A program made the position numbers and the translations under genes. 64,000 nucleotides of DNA. Origin: BQJD01 sp964350265 (GTDB lineage Bacteria; Pseudomonadota; Gammaproteobacteria; Arenicellales; CAJQKF01). The notes beneath the pieces are model-generated. The model had not been told where the DNA came from, did not search any database, and saw only the letters and a list, made by a program, of their open reading frames with translations. Of this stretch, positions 42,316-51,126 are shown piece by piece (positions within the stretch are counted from its first letter, which is position 1; each line of letters begins with the position of its first letter). The stretch covers positions 16,750-80,749 of the forward strand of contig CAYGJZ010000008.1 of NCBI GenBank assembly GCA_964350265.1. Reading direction: 5' to 3'.

Positions 42316-43166
42316 CCGGCGCAGGCGTGCGCGCGCCCTTCAGTGTGCTCATGTCGGTGTATGCGCGCACCCGCGGCGACGAGCTGCGGCGCTGCCTGGA
42401 CAGCCTCGTGGCCCAGCAGGTGCCGGCCGCGGAAACCGTGGTGGTGCTCGACGGCCCGGTGTCCGACGATGTGCTGCGACAACTGGAGCACTACGCCGAA
42501 GCGCTGCACCTGGTGCAGGTGCCGCTGGAAAGGAACCAGGGACTTGGCATCGCCCTGGCCCACGGCCTCGCCGCCTGCCGCCACGAACTGGTCGCGCGCA
42601 TGGACACCGACGACGTCTGCCGGCCGCAGCGCTTCGCCCGCCAGCTCGACTTCCTCGCCCGCCATCCGGACATCGACGTGGTCGGCGGCGCCCAGGTCGA
42701 GGCCGGCGACGACGGTCACTTCGACCGCCGCATGCCGGCCGAGCCGGAGGCGCTGGCGAAGATGGCCAGGCTGCGCAACCCGCTGAACCATCCCACCGTG
42801 ATGTTTCGCCGACAGGCAGTGCTCGACGCCGGCGGCTACCAGCCCTTTGCCCTGTTCGAGGACTACTACCTGTGGGCACGGCTGCTCCACCGGGGCGGTC
42901 GCATCGCCAACCTGCCGGAAGTGCTGGTGGAATCCAACGCCGATCTGCGCTTCTTCGGCCGACGTGGCGGACTGCGCTACCTCGGCACCGAGATCCGCCT
43001 GGCGCGGGAGTTCCGACGCATGGGCTTCCACGGCTGGCTGGACAGCGTGCGCTTCCTGCTCCTGCGCGCACCGGTCCGGCTCCTGCCGTCCTCGCTGCGC
43101 TCGCTGGCCTACCGGCTGGGCGCGCGGCGGCCGGGTCGGCCGCCGAACCCGACGTCGTCGGCATGA
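42312..43166 (+). CDS. Glycosyltransferase family 2 (amylovoran/WaaE-like)
   Basis: 284 residues. FSVLMSVYARTRGDELRRCL, VVVLDGPVSDDV, ARMDTDDVCRPQRFARQ (DxDD metal motif) and FEDYYLWARLLHRGG (acceptor ED) are the pattern of amylovoran-type GT2 enzymes. The C-terminal 70 residues are basic and amphipathic, suitable for membrane attachment. The ATG at 42312 and the stop at 43166 both overlap neighbours by 4 bp. Confidence 0.9.
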   Translation: MTGAGVRAPFSVLMSVYARTRGDELRRCLDSLVAQQVPAAETVVVLDGPVSDDVLRQLEHYAEALHLVQVPLERNQGLGIALAHGLAACRHELVARMDTDDVCRPQRFARQLDFLARHPDIDVVGGAQVEAGDDGHFDRRMPAEPEALAKMARLRNPLNHPTVMFRRQAVLDAGGYQPFALFEDYYLWARLLHRGGRIANLPEVLVESNADLRFFGRRGGLRYLGTEIRLAREFRRMGFHGWLDSVRFLLLRAPVRLLPSSLRSLAYRLGARRPGRPPNPTSSA

Positions 43167-44422
43167 GCCGCCGGGCGGCGCCGCTGCGGCCGGGTGCAAG
43201 CTGGCTGATCCACCAGAACCGCGACGTTGCCAGCGCCCGCCTGCAGGGCTACCTGGTGCACGAGTACCTGCAGTCCAGCGGCATGTACAGCCGCATCCTG
43301 TTCGCGCCGCCGGTGCCCATCCCCCTGCCGTGGAGCGAAGCTTTCGTCGACTACGTGGTCAACACGGTGGATACCCCGGTGGTGCTGCTGCAGAAGATCC
43401 AGGAAGACGACCGCTCCCGACAGCTGGTGGACGGCCTGCGCCGACGCGGCATTGCCACCGTGTACATCCAGTGCGACTACCAGCCGAAGCGGCAGATCGC
43501 CCTGCGCTGCGACCACGTGGTGGTGCCCTCGGCCTTCCTGCACGACTACTACCGTGGCCTCGGCGCGCCCTGCACCCTGGTGCCCGACCCGGTGGAACAG
43601 GAAATCGACGCGGCGGCGCTTCGGCGACGGTTCGCCGAGCGCGGCGAGGAGGGCCCGCTGACACTGGTCTGGGTGGGGCAGGCCTCCGGCTGGCCGTCGC
43701 TGGCGCCGTTGCAGCGGCTGCTGGAGAAGCCGCCGTGGTCGGAACAGTTCGCCCTGGTCACCATCAGCAGCCACGAGGACGCCGACATCCGCTGGCAACT
43801 GGATCGCGTCGCCGCGGACATCGGCCGTTTCGACGTCGGTGTCATTCCCACCGACAGCGGCGACGGCGCGCTGGCCAAGTCCGCCAACCGGGTGCTGCTG
43901 TTCATGGCCCTCGGCCTGCCGGTGATCGCCGGCGACATTCCCGCCTACCGCGAAGTCATCCGGCACCGCGAGAACGGCCTGCTGGCGGCCGACGAGGCTG
44001 GCTGGATGGCTGCCCTGGAAGACATCCGCGACGCCGCCCTGCGTCGTCGGCTGGCCGGCAATGCCCATGCCGACACCGTGCCGGGCTACCGTCTCGACGC
44101 GGTGGGGCAGCAGTGGCGCGGGTTGATCGAGTCGCTGGGGCAGGGCGTCGTTGGCCGCCCTTCGCGCCCGGGCATCGCGCTCTCCCTGCGCTTTGCGCGA
44201 ATCGCCTGCGAGACGCGAATCGGCTATGCTCGCGGTGCCATGCACTACCGCCGGCTGGCGGCCGCCGCCCGCGCCCTGGGCGGCGCCACCGCCAGGCTGC
44301 CGCTGGCCCCTGCCGCCCTCGGCAGCTGGCTGGCGTTGCTCGGCGAATGGGTCGGCAAGCTCGTTCCCGGGGCGCGCAAACGTGGTCGGCGACGCCATGC
44401 CGGCGACGGCGGAGCGCCCTGA
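43163..44422 (+). CDS. Putative GT-B glycosyltransferase
   Basis: 419 residues, ATGA overlap with the preceding GT2 gene. N-terminal SWLIHQNRDVASARLQGYLV and YIQCDYQPKRQIALRCDHVVV describe an acceptor lobe. LVWVGQASGWPSLAPLQRLL, FDVGVIPTDSGDGALAKSANR and LGLPVIAGDIPAYREVIRHREN describe a GT4-like donor lobe, though the usual Glu-x7-Glu is replaced by a Lys-Ser-Ala-Asn-Arg region. The last 90 residues are hydrophobic and basic and may attach to the membrane. Donor and linkage unknown. Confidence 0.7.
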   Translation: MSRRAAPLRPGASWLIHQNRDVASARLQGYLVHEYLQSSGMYSRILFAPPVPIPLPWSEAFVDYVVNTVDTPVVLLQKIQEDDRSRQLVDGLRRRGIATVYIQCDYQPKRQIALRCDHVVVPSAFLHDYYRGLGAPCTLVPDPVEQEIDAAALRRRFAERGEEGPLTLVWVGQASGWPSLAPLQRLLEKPPWSEQFALVTISSHEDADIRWQLDRVAADIGRFDVGVIPTDSGDGALAKSANRVLLFMALGLPVIAGDIPAYREVIRHRENGLLAADEAGWMAALEDIRDAALRRRLAGNAHADTVPGYRLDAVGQQWRGLIESLGQGVVGRPSRPGIALSLRFARIACETRIGYARGAMHYRRLAAAARALGGATARLPLAPAALGSWLALLGEWVGKLVPGARKRGRRRHAGDGGAP

Positions 44423-44483
44423 ATGCACGGTCTTCCCCCGCGTTGTTCCTTCACCTGTCACGCCCTATCCCTGCAGAAGTTTC

Positions 44484-45299
44484 ATGCGTTACTTTCCCCA
44501 CCGACCGGTGATCGTGGTCGGCTGTCATCGTTCCGGCACCTCGCTGCTCGCCCGCCAACTGGACCGTGCCCGCGTCTTCATGGGCGCGGACCTGCGCAAG
44601 CACCACGAGTCGAACCTGTTCTTCCAGGCCAACCGCCGCGTCTTCCAGGCCGCCTCGGCGCGCTGGGACGACATCGCGCCGCTGCGCGAGGCCTTGTCCA
44701 ACCCGCACTTCGCGGCCAGTGCCGAGTCGCTGCTGCGCGAATCGCTGTCGAACCCGCGGCAGATCCTCAGGTACTGGAAGGTGCGTCGCTACGTGGATGC
44801 CCATCGCTGGCCCGGTGCACCGTGCTGGGGCTGGAAGGACCCGTGCAACAGCGTGACCCTCGGCGCCTGGCTGAACCTGTTTCCCGGTGCCCGGGTGGTG
44901 CACATCCACCGCAACGGAGTCGATGTCGCCAACAGCCTGGTCACCCGTGAGCAGCGACGCGGTGCACAGAGCCGCTGGCGCTCGGCGCGGTGCGCCAGCC
45001 TGGAAGGCGCCTATTCCCTGTGGCGCGACTACGAGGAGACGCTGGAGCAGCAGCTGCGACGCTGCGCGGACGGGCAGCTGCACCAGGTGCGCTACGAGGC
45101 GTTGCTGGCGGCGCCGCACCAGACCCTGGGCTGGCTGCTGGCGTTCCTCGGCGTGGAGGCCGACGCCCTGCCCGAGGACCTCGGCGTGGATGCCTCGCGC
45201 CGCGACGCCTTTCGCCGCTCCCCGGCATTGCGCGCCTTCCACGAGGCCCATCGCGACGACGGGATCATGCGCCGTCTCGGCTACGGCAACGCGGAATGA
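44484..45299 (+). CDS. PAPS-dependent sulfotransferase
   Basis: 271 residues. The 5'-phosphosulfate loop VVGCHRSGTSLLARQLD (about 10-26) and the 3'-phosphate motif VVHIHRNGVDVANSLVTRE are the two PAPS-binding signatures of the sulfotransferase family. The ATG at 44484 sits 11 codons before the loop; longer frames upstream are not conserved-looking. It would add sulfate to the surface glycan or its lipid-linked unit. No PAPS-synthesis gene lies in the window. It is surrounded by glycan genes and separated from the next by 27 bp. Confidence 0.85.
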   Translation: MRYFPHRPVIVVGCHRSGTSLLARQLDRARVFMGADLRKHHESNLFFQANRRVFQAASARWDDIAPLREALSNPHFAASAESLLRESLSNPRQILRYWKVRRYVDAHRWPGAPCWGWKDPCNSVTLGAWLNLFPGARVVHIHRNGVDVANSLVTREQRRGAQSRWRSARCASLEGAYSLWRDYEETLEQQLRRCADGQLHQVRYEALLAAPHQTLGWLLAFLGVEADALPEDLGVDASRRDAFRRSPALRAFHEAHRDDGIMRRLGYGNAE

Positions 45300-45326
45300 G
45301 CCGGCCCTTCGTGCGACCCTGACGGC

Positions 45327-46352
45327 ATGACCGCCGGCTACGTTCCCTACCTGCTGCTGGTGCAGACGCTGGCGCTGCTGGCCTACCTGTGGCGAGACCG
45401 CGATGCCTCGCTGGTGCGTGCCACGCTGACCTGCCAGGCCCTGCTGCTGGTCGCCTTCCCGCTGGCCTTCGGCGGCTACTCCATCGACGGCTGGCGCTAC
45501 CTGTGGCGCTTCGGCAACTCGCCGTTCAGCCTCGACGTCGATCGACTGTTCTGGATCAGCGGCTCGGCGCTCGACGCGCTGGTGCCCACGCCCTGGCCGC
45601 TGAAACTGCTCTCGGCGCTGGCCGTGGCGCTGTTCGTGCTGGCCCTGGTGCGGCACCTGCGGCATCGTGGCCACGGCGTCGTCGCCATGGCCCTGTTCCT
45701 GGTGCCGGTGATGCCGGCCTACTTCTTCGGCTTCGGCAATGCCGTGCGCCAGTCGCTGGCCACCGCCATCGCCCTGTTGGCGCTGTCGGGATCGCGGCGC
45801 TGGCGCACAGCGTCGTTCTGGCTGCTGGTGCTGGCGGCCTGGCTGGTGCACTGGGCGGTGGCCGCCTTCGGCATCTCCGCGCTGCTGGCGCGCGGCTTTC
45901 CGCGCCGGGCACTGCCGGCACTGGCACTGGCGGTGCTGTTCGGCTTCAGCGTGCACCACCTGCTGCTGGCCCTGGGCCTGGACCCCTACACCGTGGTGCC
46001 CTATGCCAGCGACTCGGAAGGCGAGTTCCACTACGCCAAGTTCGCGCTGCACCTGGTGCTGGCGGTGCTGATCGGCGTCCTCGCCCTCGCCCGCGAGGAC
46101 GAGGACGCCAACCGGTTTGCCGCCCACTACGTCTACGCGGTGGCGGTGGCCGCGCTGCTGGTGCGCTACGAGGTGCCCTTCGAGCGGCTGCTGCTGTACG
46201 CCGAGTTGCTGCTGCCCTTCGTGCTGCCGACCCTGGTGCGCTTCGAGCGACTGCCCGCCGCGGCGGCGGTGCTGGCGTGGCTGGCGGCCACGGCGGCCGC
46301 CCTGGTGCTGTGGTCGCACGACTCGCTGAGTCGTGCCCTGGGGCTGCTGTGA
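45327..46352 (+). CDS. EpsG-like polysaccharide polymerase (Wzy-type)
   Basis: 341 residues with about nine or ten membrane helices. The loop GYSIDGWRYLWRF and the motif FGFGNAVRQSLATAIALLAL (Arg-Gln in a membrane-adjacent helix) are characteristic of EpsG-family polymerases. It is the only polymerase candidate in the locus, so it likely joins the exported repeat units on the periplasmic side. It overlaps the TPR gene by 4 bp (GTGA). Confidence 0.82.
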   Translation: MTAGYVPYLLLVQTLALLAYLWRDRDASLVRATLTCQALLLVAFPLAFGGYSIDGWRYLWRFGNSPFSLDVDRLFWISGSALDALVPTPWPLKLLSALAVALFVLALVRHLRHRGHGVVAMALFLVPVMPAYFFGFGNAVRQSLATAIALLALSGSRRWRTASFWLLVLAAWLVHWAVAAFGISALLARGFPRRALPALALAVLFGFSVHHLLLALGLDPYTVVPYASDSEGEFHYAKFALHLVLAVLIGVLALAREDEDANRFAAHYVYAVAVAALLVRYEVPFERLLLYAELLLPFVLPTLVRFERLPAAAAVLAWLAATAAALVLWSHDSLSRALGLL

Positions 46353-47227
46353 GCCGGTGCCTGCCGCGACTGGCGCGTACCTACCTGGTGCTGGTGGTGC
46401 TGGCCTGCGTCGCGCTGGCGGTACGCGCCATCGTCGATCCACCGGTGCCGCCGCACTTCGCCCACAGCCTCGAGGCCGCCTACCGCTACCTGGACGCGGG
46501 CGCGGTGAACGCGGCGGGCAATGCCCTGAACCGGGCGCGGGCCTACCGGCGGCACGACCAGGACCTGACGGTGATCGAGACCCTGGTCGCGCTGTACGGC
46601 ACCAGGGACCTTGAGCGGATCGAGCGGGAGACCGCGGAGCTCGCCGCCCGCGAACCGGGCAATGCCAGCATCGACCTGTACCTCGGCCGGGTCTACGAAG
46701 CCCGCGGCGATGACGTCGCCGCGGAGCGGCTCTACCGTTCGGCCATCGACAAGGATGCCGACAATGCCGGTGCCTGGTATGCGCTGGCCGGCCTGCAGAC
46801 ACGCCTGTATTCCCTCGAGGTGGCGGAGCCGAGCTGGCGACGGGCCTACCGGCTGCTGCGCAAGTTCGAACAGCAGGTGTTCGGCTATGCCCGCTTCCTG
46901 GTGCGTGCCGGCCACGTGGACGAAAGTCTGCAGGTGCTGCGGCGACTGATTCACCGCCAGCGCGACAACCTGGTCTACCGGGTGCAGTTGCTGGTGGCCG
47001 GCGCCGGGCGGCTGTCGCCGGAGGCAGTGCGTGAACAGGTGCGCTACCTCGACGACGCGCTGGACAATCCCTTCGTCACCGGCAGCGACCCCTTCCGCCA
47101 GCGCTGGCGCCTTGAGACCCCGGACGGGCCGGTGGTGCTGGTGGAGGTGGCCGACAAGCTCGCCTTTCTCTGCGCGCAGCCGTGGTTCACCGGCAACGAC
47201 GCCTGCGCCGCGGGCGAGGCGCGATGA
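46349..47227 (+). CDS. Membrane-anchored TPR protein
   Basis: 292 residues from a GTG overlapping the polymerase stop. One N-terminal transmembrane helix (about 10-28, YLVLVVLACVALAVRAIV), then tetratricopeptide-like helix pairs between about 45 and 215, for example SIDLYLGRVYEARGDDVAAE and AWYALAGLQTRLYSLEVAE. The orientation suggests a periplasmic TPR domain. By coupling to the polymerase gene it may organise the polymerase or export machinery. It meets kdsC tail to tail with 5 bp between. Confidence 0.8.
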   Translation: MSRCLPRLARTYLVLVVLACVALAVRAIVDPPVPPHFAHSLEAAYRYLDAGAVNAAGNALNRARAYRRHDQDLTVIETLVALYGTRDLERIERETAELAAREPGNASIDLYLGRVYEARGDDVAAERLYRSAIDKDADNAGAWYALAGLQTRLYSLEVAEPSWRRAYRLLRKFEQQVFGYARFLVRAGHVDESLQVLRRLIHRQRDNLVYRVQLLVAGAGRLSPEAVREQVRYLDDALDNPFVTGSDPFRQRWRLETPDGPVVLVEVADKLAFLCAQPWFTGNDACAAGEAR

Positions 47228-47232
47228 GCGGC

Positions 47233-47781
47233 CTAGGACGGCGGCAGGTAGCTGTCGATGACCTGCTGGTAGACGCCCTTGGCCACCAGCAGCAGGTCGC
47301 AGACCTGGCGCACCGCGCCGCGCCCGCCGGGCAGCGGCGTGGTCCAGTGGGCGTGGTGACGCACCGCCACGTGGGCATCGGCGACGGCCACCGCCAGTCC
47401 CACCCGGGTCATCACCGGCAGGTCGACGAGATCATCGCCGACGTAGGCCACCTGCTCGTCGACGCGTCCGTCGGCGGCCAGTTCCCGGTAGGCGGCGAGC
47501 TTGTCGGTGCAGCCCTGGTAGAGGTAGTCGATGCCCAGCTCGCGGGCGCGGTGGGCCACGGTACGCGACTCGCGCGCGGTGATGATGGCGGTTTCCACGC
47601 CGTTGCGCCGGGCCAGCTTCAGGCCGAGGCCGTCGCGGGAGTGGAAGCCCTTGGTCTGGGTTTCGTCGTCGGACAGGCTGATGGTGCCGTCGGTGAGCAC
47701 GCCGTCGACATCGACGATCAGCAAGGTGACCTGGGCGGCCCGCCTGCTGACGTCCGGCGGGATCCGGAAATCGGGTTGCAT
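47233..47781 (-). CDS. kdsC: 3-deoxy-D-manno-octulosonate 8-phosphate phosphatase KdsC
   Basis: 182 residues, HAD phosphatase of the C0 (capless) type forming tetramers. The nucleophile motif LLIVDVDGVLTDG (Asp-x-Asp) is at about 19-31, then KGFHSRDGLGLKLARRNGV and AIITARESRTV (Ser/Thr motif), and VAYVGDDLVDLPVM (acidic motif). Dephosphorylates KDO-8-P, or the product of the divergent KdsA-like enzyme here. It is on the opposite strand inside the glycan locus and divergent, by 70 bp, from the membrane gene at 47852. The usual partners kdsD and lptC are absent. The ATG at 47781 fits the family start. Confidence 0.93.
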   Translation of the reverse strand: MQPDFRIPPDVSRRAAQVTLLIVDVDGVLTDGTISLSDDETQTKGFHSRDGLGLKLARRNGVETAIITARESRTVAHRARELGIDYLYQGCTDKLAAYRELAADGRVDEQVAYVGDDLVDLPVMTRVGLAVAVADAHVAVRHHAHWTTPLPGGRGAVRQVCDLLLVAKGVYQQVIDSYLPPS

Positions 47782-47851
47782 GATGTTGCCGTGGGTTGCG
47801 AAATCGGGCCGGCCAGGCACGCGGCGCTGACGGCGGGGGCATTGTAAGTTG

Positions 47852-49753
47852 ATGTACCCGCTGGCAACAACGACCGCGCTGGCCTTCCTGTTTCTGCCCG
47901 GCCTGGTCCTGCACCGCCTGCTCGGCCTGAAGAACAACACGCTGCTGTCGTCGATGGCGCTCGGCATCTCGCTGCTGGTCATCAGCCAGGTGCCGGTGCG
48001 TGTCTGGCGGCTCGACCTCGACCACTGGCTGGCAGGCATGGTCGGCTTCACCGTGGCCGGCGCCGTGCTGGCGGCCATCGTCTCCTGGTGCCGCCGCCGC
48101 GCACTGCCTCGCGGGCGGGGGGACCTCGCCGTGGCCATCGGCGCCGCCGCGGTGGCGCTTGGCTGGAGCGCCTACCACGCCTGCGTGGGCGGCTATTCCG
48201 AGGTGCCCTCGGATTTCTGGAACCACCTGCACCGGATTCGCTGGGAGGTGGACTTCCAGCGCAAGGGCGGCTTCATTCCCTACGATGCCAGCCTGGCCGG
48301 GCTGGTCAACCGCGACTACGTGCATGCCCTGCATGCCCTCGTCACCAGCCGTCTCGGCGTGCCGCTGGCCGACCTGGTGGAGGTGTCCGGCTACCTGGCG
48401 ACGCTGCTCTTCCTGCTGGCCTCCTACGGCTTCGCGGTGGCGGTGTTCCGTGCCTGGCCGCACGCCCCGGCGCGCATTGCCTGGACCGCGGCGGTGTCGG
48501 TGATGGTGCTGGTGGCCTTCAAGGGCGTCACCGTGTTTTCCTTCGTGCGCTACTACGCCATGGCCCCGGCCATGCTGGGCTTCATCGTCTACTATGCCTT
48601 CCTTGCCGCCTGGCAGGCGCTGCTGGACGGCAAGGAGCGCTGGACGGCGCTGGCGGCGCTGGCGGTGTTCGGCCTGGCCATGGGCCTGATGCACCAGCAG
48701 GAGCTGGCCTTCGCCGTGGTGGTGGCGGGCCTGGTGCTGCTGGTCACCTGCGTGGTGCGGCCCGAGGCGCGGCCGGGTGGCCGGCGCGGCTGGTTGAGCG
48801 CCCTGCTGGTGGTTGGCCTGGCCGCGGTGGTGGTCGCCGGCGCCTGGCTGGTGCGGGTGGCCGACCGTGGCCCGGTGGTCGGCAACAAGCTGCTCAACCT
48901 GGCCGACCTGCTGCCGGGCTTCGACGACGTGTTCGTGCTCAATCCCGGCTTCCAGTTCATCGAGGTGCTGGGGGTGTTCGGCATCGCCGTGCTGGTGGTA
49001 GCGCTGTGGCACATCCGCGAGTTCCGTCCCTCGCCGCTGCTGCTGGCCGGCCTCCTGGTGCCGCTGGTGACGGTGTTCAACCCGCTGTTCGTCTACACCT
49101 ACCTGCACCTGGCCAAGTTCGAGACGGTCTGGCGCTTCCTGTTCGTGGTGCCGGTGTCGCTGTTCGCCGGCTACCTGCTGGTGTCCTTCGCCCTGCGCCT
49201 GCGCACGCTCGGCTGGCCGGGACGGTGCGCCGGGCTGCTGCTGGTGGCGCTGCTGGCAATCAGCCTGCTGCCGGTGCAGTGGGGCACCTATCGCAACGTC
49301 AGCCGGCTGACCACCCTGGTGGATACCCGCGCCGAGGGGGTCGACTGGCTGCGCGACGTGGCCGCCGAGGTGGCCGTGCTGCCGGTGCAGAGCCTGTACA
49401 CCGACCCGGTGACCTCCTACGTGCTGCGTGCCAGCACCCGACACCACGTGTTCGGCTGGAAGTTCTACAAGGGCCGCTCGGGCTTCGACTTTGCCGGGCT
49501 GTCGGCGCGGGGCGAACTGGCCGGTTTCCTCGTGGAGAATCCCGGCATCTACGTGGTCAACCGCCGCGATCGCCGCAACACGCCCAATGGCTGGGTCTCG
49601 GGGCACTGGTACGCCGACGTGCTGACGGTGAGCAAGTGGTACCCGGCGTCCTTCGCCGAAACCCTGGTTGACCGTGGTGCGCGGCTGGTCTACCGCCACG
49701 ACGGGGTGGAGGTCTACCTGCTCGTCGAGGCGTCGGCGAGCAGTTCCTCGTAG
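47852..49753 (+). CDS. Multi-pass membrane protein, GT-C-like, unassigned
   Basis: 633 residues from the ATG at 47852 (a TTG lies immediately before). About 11-13 membrane helices through residue 480 and a soluble C-terminal domain of about 150 residues. The first large loop has an acidic-aromatic stretch (EVPSDFWNHLHRIRWEV) followed by GLVNRDYVHALHAL, which recalls the catalytic first loop of GT-C glycosyltransferases using polyprenyl-phosphate sugars. No family is recognised. Its stop lies inside the convergent glycosyltransferase gene at 49714 (40-bp overlap). Confidence 0.7.
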   Translation: MYPLATTTALAFLFLPGLVLHRLLGLKNNTLLSSMALGISLLVISQVPVRVWRLDLDHWLAGMVGFTVAGAVLAAIVSWCRRRALPRGRGDLAVAIGAAAVALGWSAYHACVGGYSEVPSDFWNHLHRIRWEVDFQRKGGFIPYDASLAGLVNRDYVHALHALVTSRLGVPLADLVEVSGYLATLLFLLASYGFAVAVFRAWPHAPARIAWTAAVSVMVLVAFKGVTVFSFVRYYAMAPAMLGFIVYYAFLAAWQALLDGKERWTALAALAVFGLAMGLMHQQELAFAVVVAGLVLLVTCVVRPEARPGGRRGWLSALLVVGLAAVVVAGAWLVRVADRGPVVGNKLLNLADLLPGFDDVFVLNPGFQFIEVLGVFGIAVLVVALWHIREFRPSPLLLAGLLVPLVTVFNPLFVYTYLHLAKFETVWRFLFVVPVSLFAGYLLVSFALRLRTLGWPGRCAGLLLVALLAISLLPVQWGTYRNVSRLTTLVDTRAEGVDWLRDVAAEVAVLPVQSLYTDPVTSYVLRASTRHHVFGWKFYKGRSGFDFAGLSARGELAGFLVENPGIYVVNRRDRRNTPNGWVSGHWYADVLTVSKWYPASFAETLVDRGARLVYRHDGVEVYLLVEASASSSS

Positions 49754-50880
49754 ACCGCGATGGTGGCGGCGACGAAGTCCGTCGACGAGTAGCGGGCCAG
49801 GTAGGTCTCGCGGCTGCGCCGCCCCATGGTCTGGCGCAGGGTTCGTTCGGCGGCCAGTCGACGCAGCGAGCGGACGAAGGCATCGGCGTCCTCCACCGGG
49901 TGCACGAAGCCGTTGCTGCCGTGCTCGACCAGTTCGTCGGCGCCGCCCACCGCGCTGGCCACCACCGGCAGCCCGGCGCGCAGGGCCTCGATGGCCCCCA
50001 GCGACAGCCCCTCCCACAACGACGTGCTGACGTAGACGTCGGCCTCGCACAGCAGCGGGTGCGGTTCGCTGATGCCGGTCCGCACGGTCACCCGGTGATC
50101 CAGTCCAAGACGCGTGATGGTGCTGGCCAGGGCTGCCCGGTCCGGCCCGTCGCCGACCAGCGTCAGCGAGACCTGCGGCGGCAGCCACGGCATCAGGCCC
50201 ACCAGCAGTTGCTGGTTCTTCTGCTGGCACAGCCTGCCGACGTTGACCAGTCGCACGGCATCGTCGTCGCGTCCTTCCCGTTGCGCCATGGCGGCAGCCA
50301 CGCCGGCTTCGTCCGGCACGCCGTTCAGCACCAGCCGCAGCCGCTGGCGCGGCGCGATGCGCTTCGCCAGGGCGAGGTCGAGGTCGCGTCGGCAGACCAC
50401 GATGATGCGCGCGGCGAGGGCCGACAGGCTGCGCTCGATGACGAGGCCGAGCCACTTGCGCAGGCGCGGGTTGTGATCCGAGAAGCTCCAGCCGTGGGCG
50501 GTGACCACCACCGGCGTTGCCAGGCCGAGGGTGGCGACGCGGCCGAGCATGGCCGCCTTGAAGGAATGCAGGTGCACGAGATCCGGCCGCTCGCTGCGTA
50601 CCAGGGCGCGCAGGGCACGCAGGGTGCGCAGGTCGGCGAAGGGGGAGAGGTTGCGACGCAGGCAGGGCAGCACCCGGCAGCGCACGCCGATGCGTGCCAG
50701 TTCCTCGGCGAGGTAGCCCGTCTCGCCCACCACCACGTCGAGCTCGTAGCGACCGCGCAGGCCGTCGAGCAGCCAGGCGAGGTGACGCTGGGCACCGCCG
50801 AGATTGCCGCGGGTGATGATGAACAGCAGCCGGCGACGTCGTGCTCCCTCGCTGTTGCCGTTGCGGTTGCCACCCTCCAT
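49714..50880 (-). CDS. Glycosyltransferase family 4 (GT-B)
   Basis: 388 residues. LLFIITRGNLGGAQRHLAWL at the N-terminus, VVTAHGWSFSDHN, LVNVGRLCQQKNQQLLVGLM and STSLWEGLSLGAIEALRAGLP (Glu-x7-Glu type) with VVASAVGGADELVEHGSNG are clear GT4 elements. It is the last gene of the glycan locus, facing left. Its 3' end overlaps the membrane-protein gene by 40 bp. Only 23 bp separate it from the small gene at 50904, and ilvA lies further upstream, so it could be read from the ilvA promoter. Confidence 0.92.
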   Translation of the reverse strand: MEGGNRNGNSEGARRRRLLFIITRGNLGGAQRHLAWLLDGLRGRYELDVVVGETGYLAEELARIGVRCRVLPCLRRNLSPFADLRTLRALRALVRSERPDLVHLHSFKAAMLGRVATLGLATPVVVTAHGWSFSDHNPRLRKWLGLVIERSLSALAARIIVVCRRDLDLALAKRIAPRQRLRLVLNGVPDEAGVAAAMAQREGRDDDAVRLVNVGRLCQQKNQQLLVGLMPWLPPQVSLTLVGDGPDRAALASTITRLGLDHRVTVRTGISEPHPLLCEADVYVSTSLWEGLSLGAIEALRAGLPVVASAVGGADELVEHGSNGFVHPVEDADAFVRSLRRLAAERTLRQTMGRRSRETYLARYSSTDFVAATIAVYEELLADASTSR

Positions 50881-50903
50881 GTCGGTGCGGCCGGCGACGG
50901 GCG

Positions 50904-51122
50904 TCAGCTCCCCTGCAGGTTGCTGAGCACGGCCAGGGCGCGTTCCTCCTCGCCGGTGTCGCCGCCGGCGGCGCGCTGCGACACCACCCGGTAGCGCAGC
51001 CCCTCGATGTCGAACAGCCGGGTCTGGTCGCCGTCGCGGAACTCGGCGATGAGTCCCTCGCCGGGCATGCGGTAGACCTGGGTGAAGCGGAAGCGGCCGG
51101 GGGATTTCGCCTGGTCTTTCAC
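50904..51122 (-). CDS. Small hypothetical protein
   Basis: 72 residues, unrecognised. Contains FRFTQVYRMPGEGLIAEFRD, DQTRLFDIEGLRYRVVSQ and an acidic, helical tail. No signal or membrane segment. It sits 4 bp after the ilvA stop in the same direction, so it is probably cotranscribed with ilvA. Codon use looks like that of its neighbours, which supports a real gene. Confidence 0.6.
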   Translation of the reverse strand: MKDQAKSPGRFRFTQVYRMPGEGLIAEFRDGDQTRLFDIEGLRYRVVSQRAAGGDTGEEERALAVLSNLQGS

Positions 51123-51126
51123 GGCG

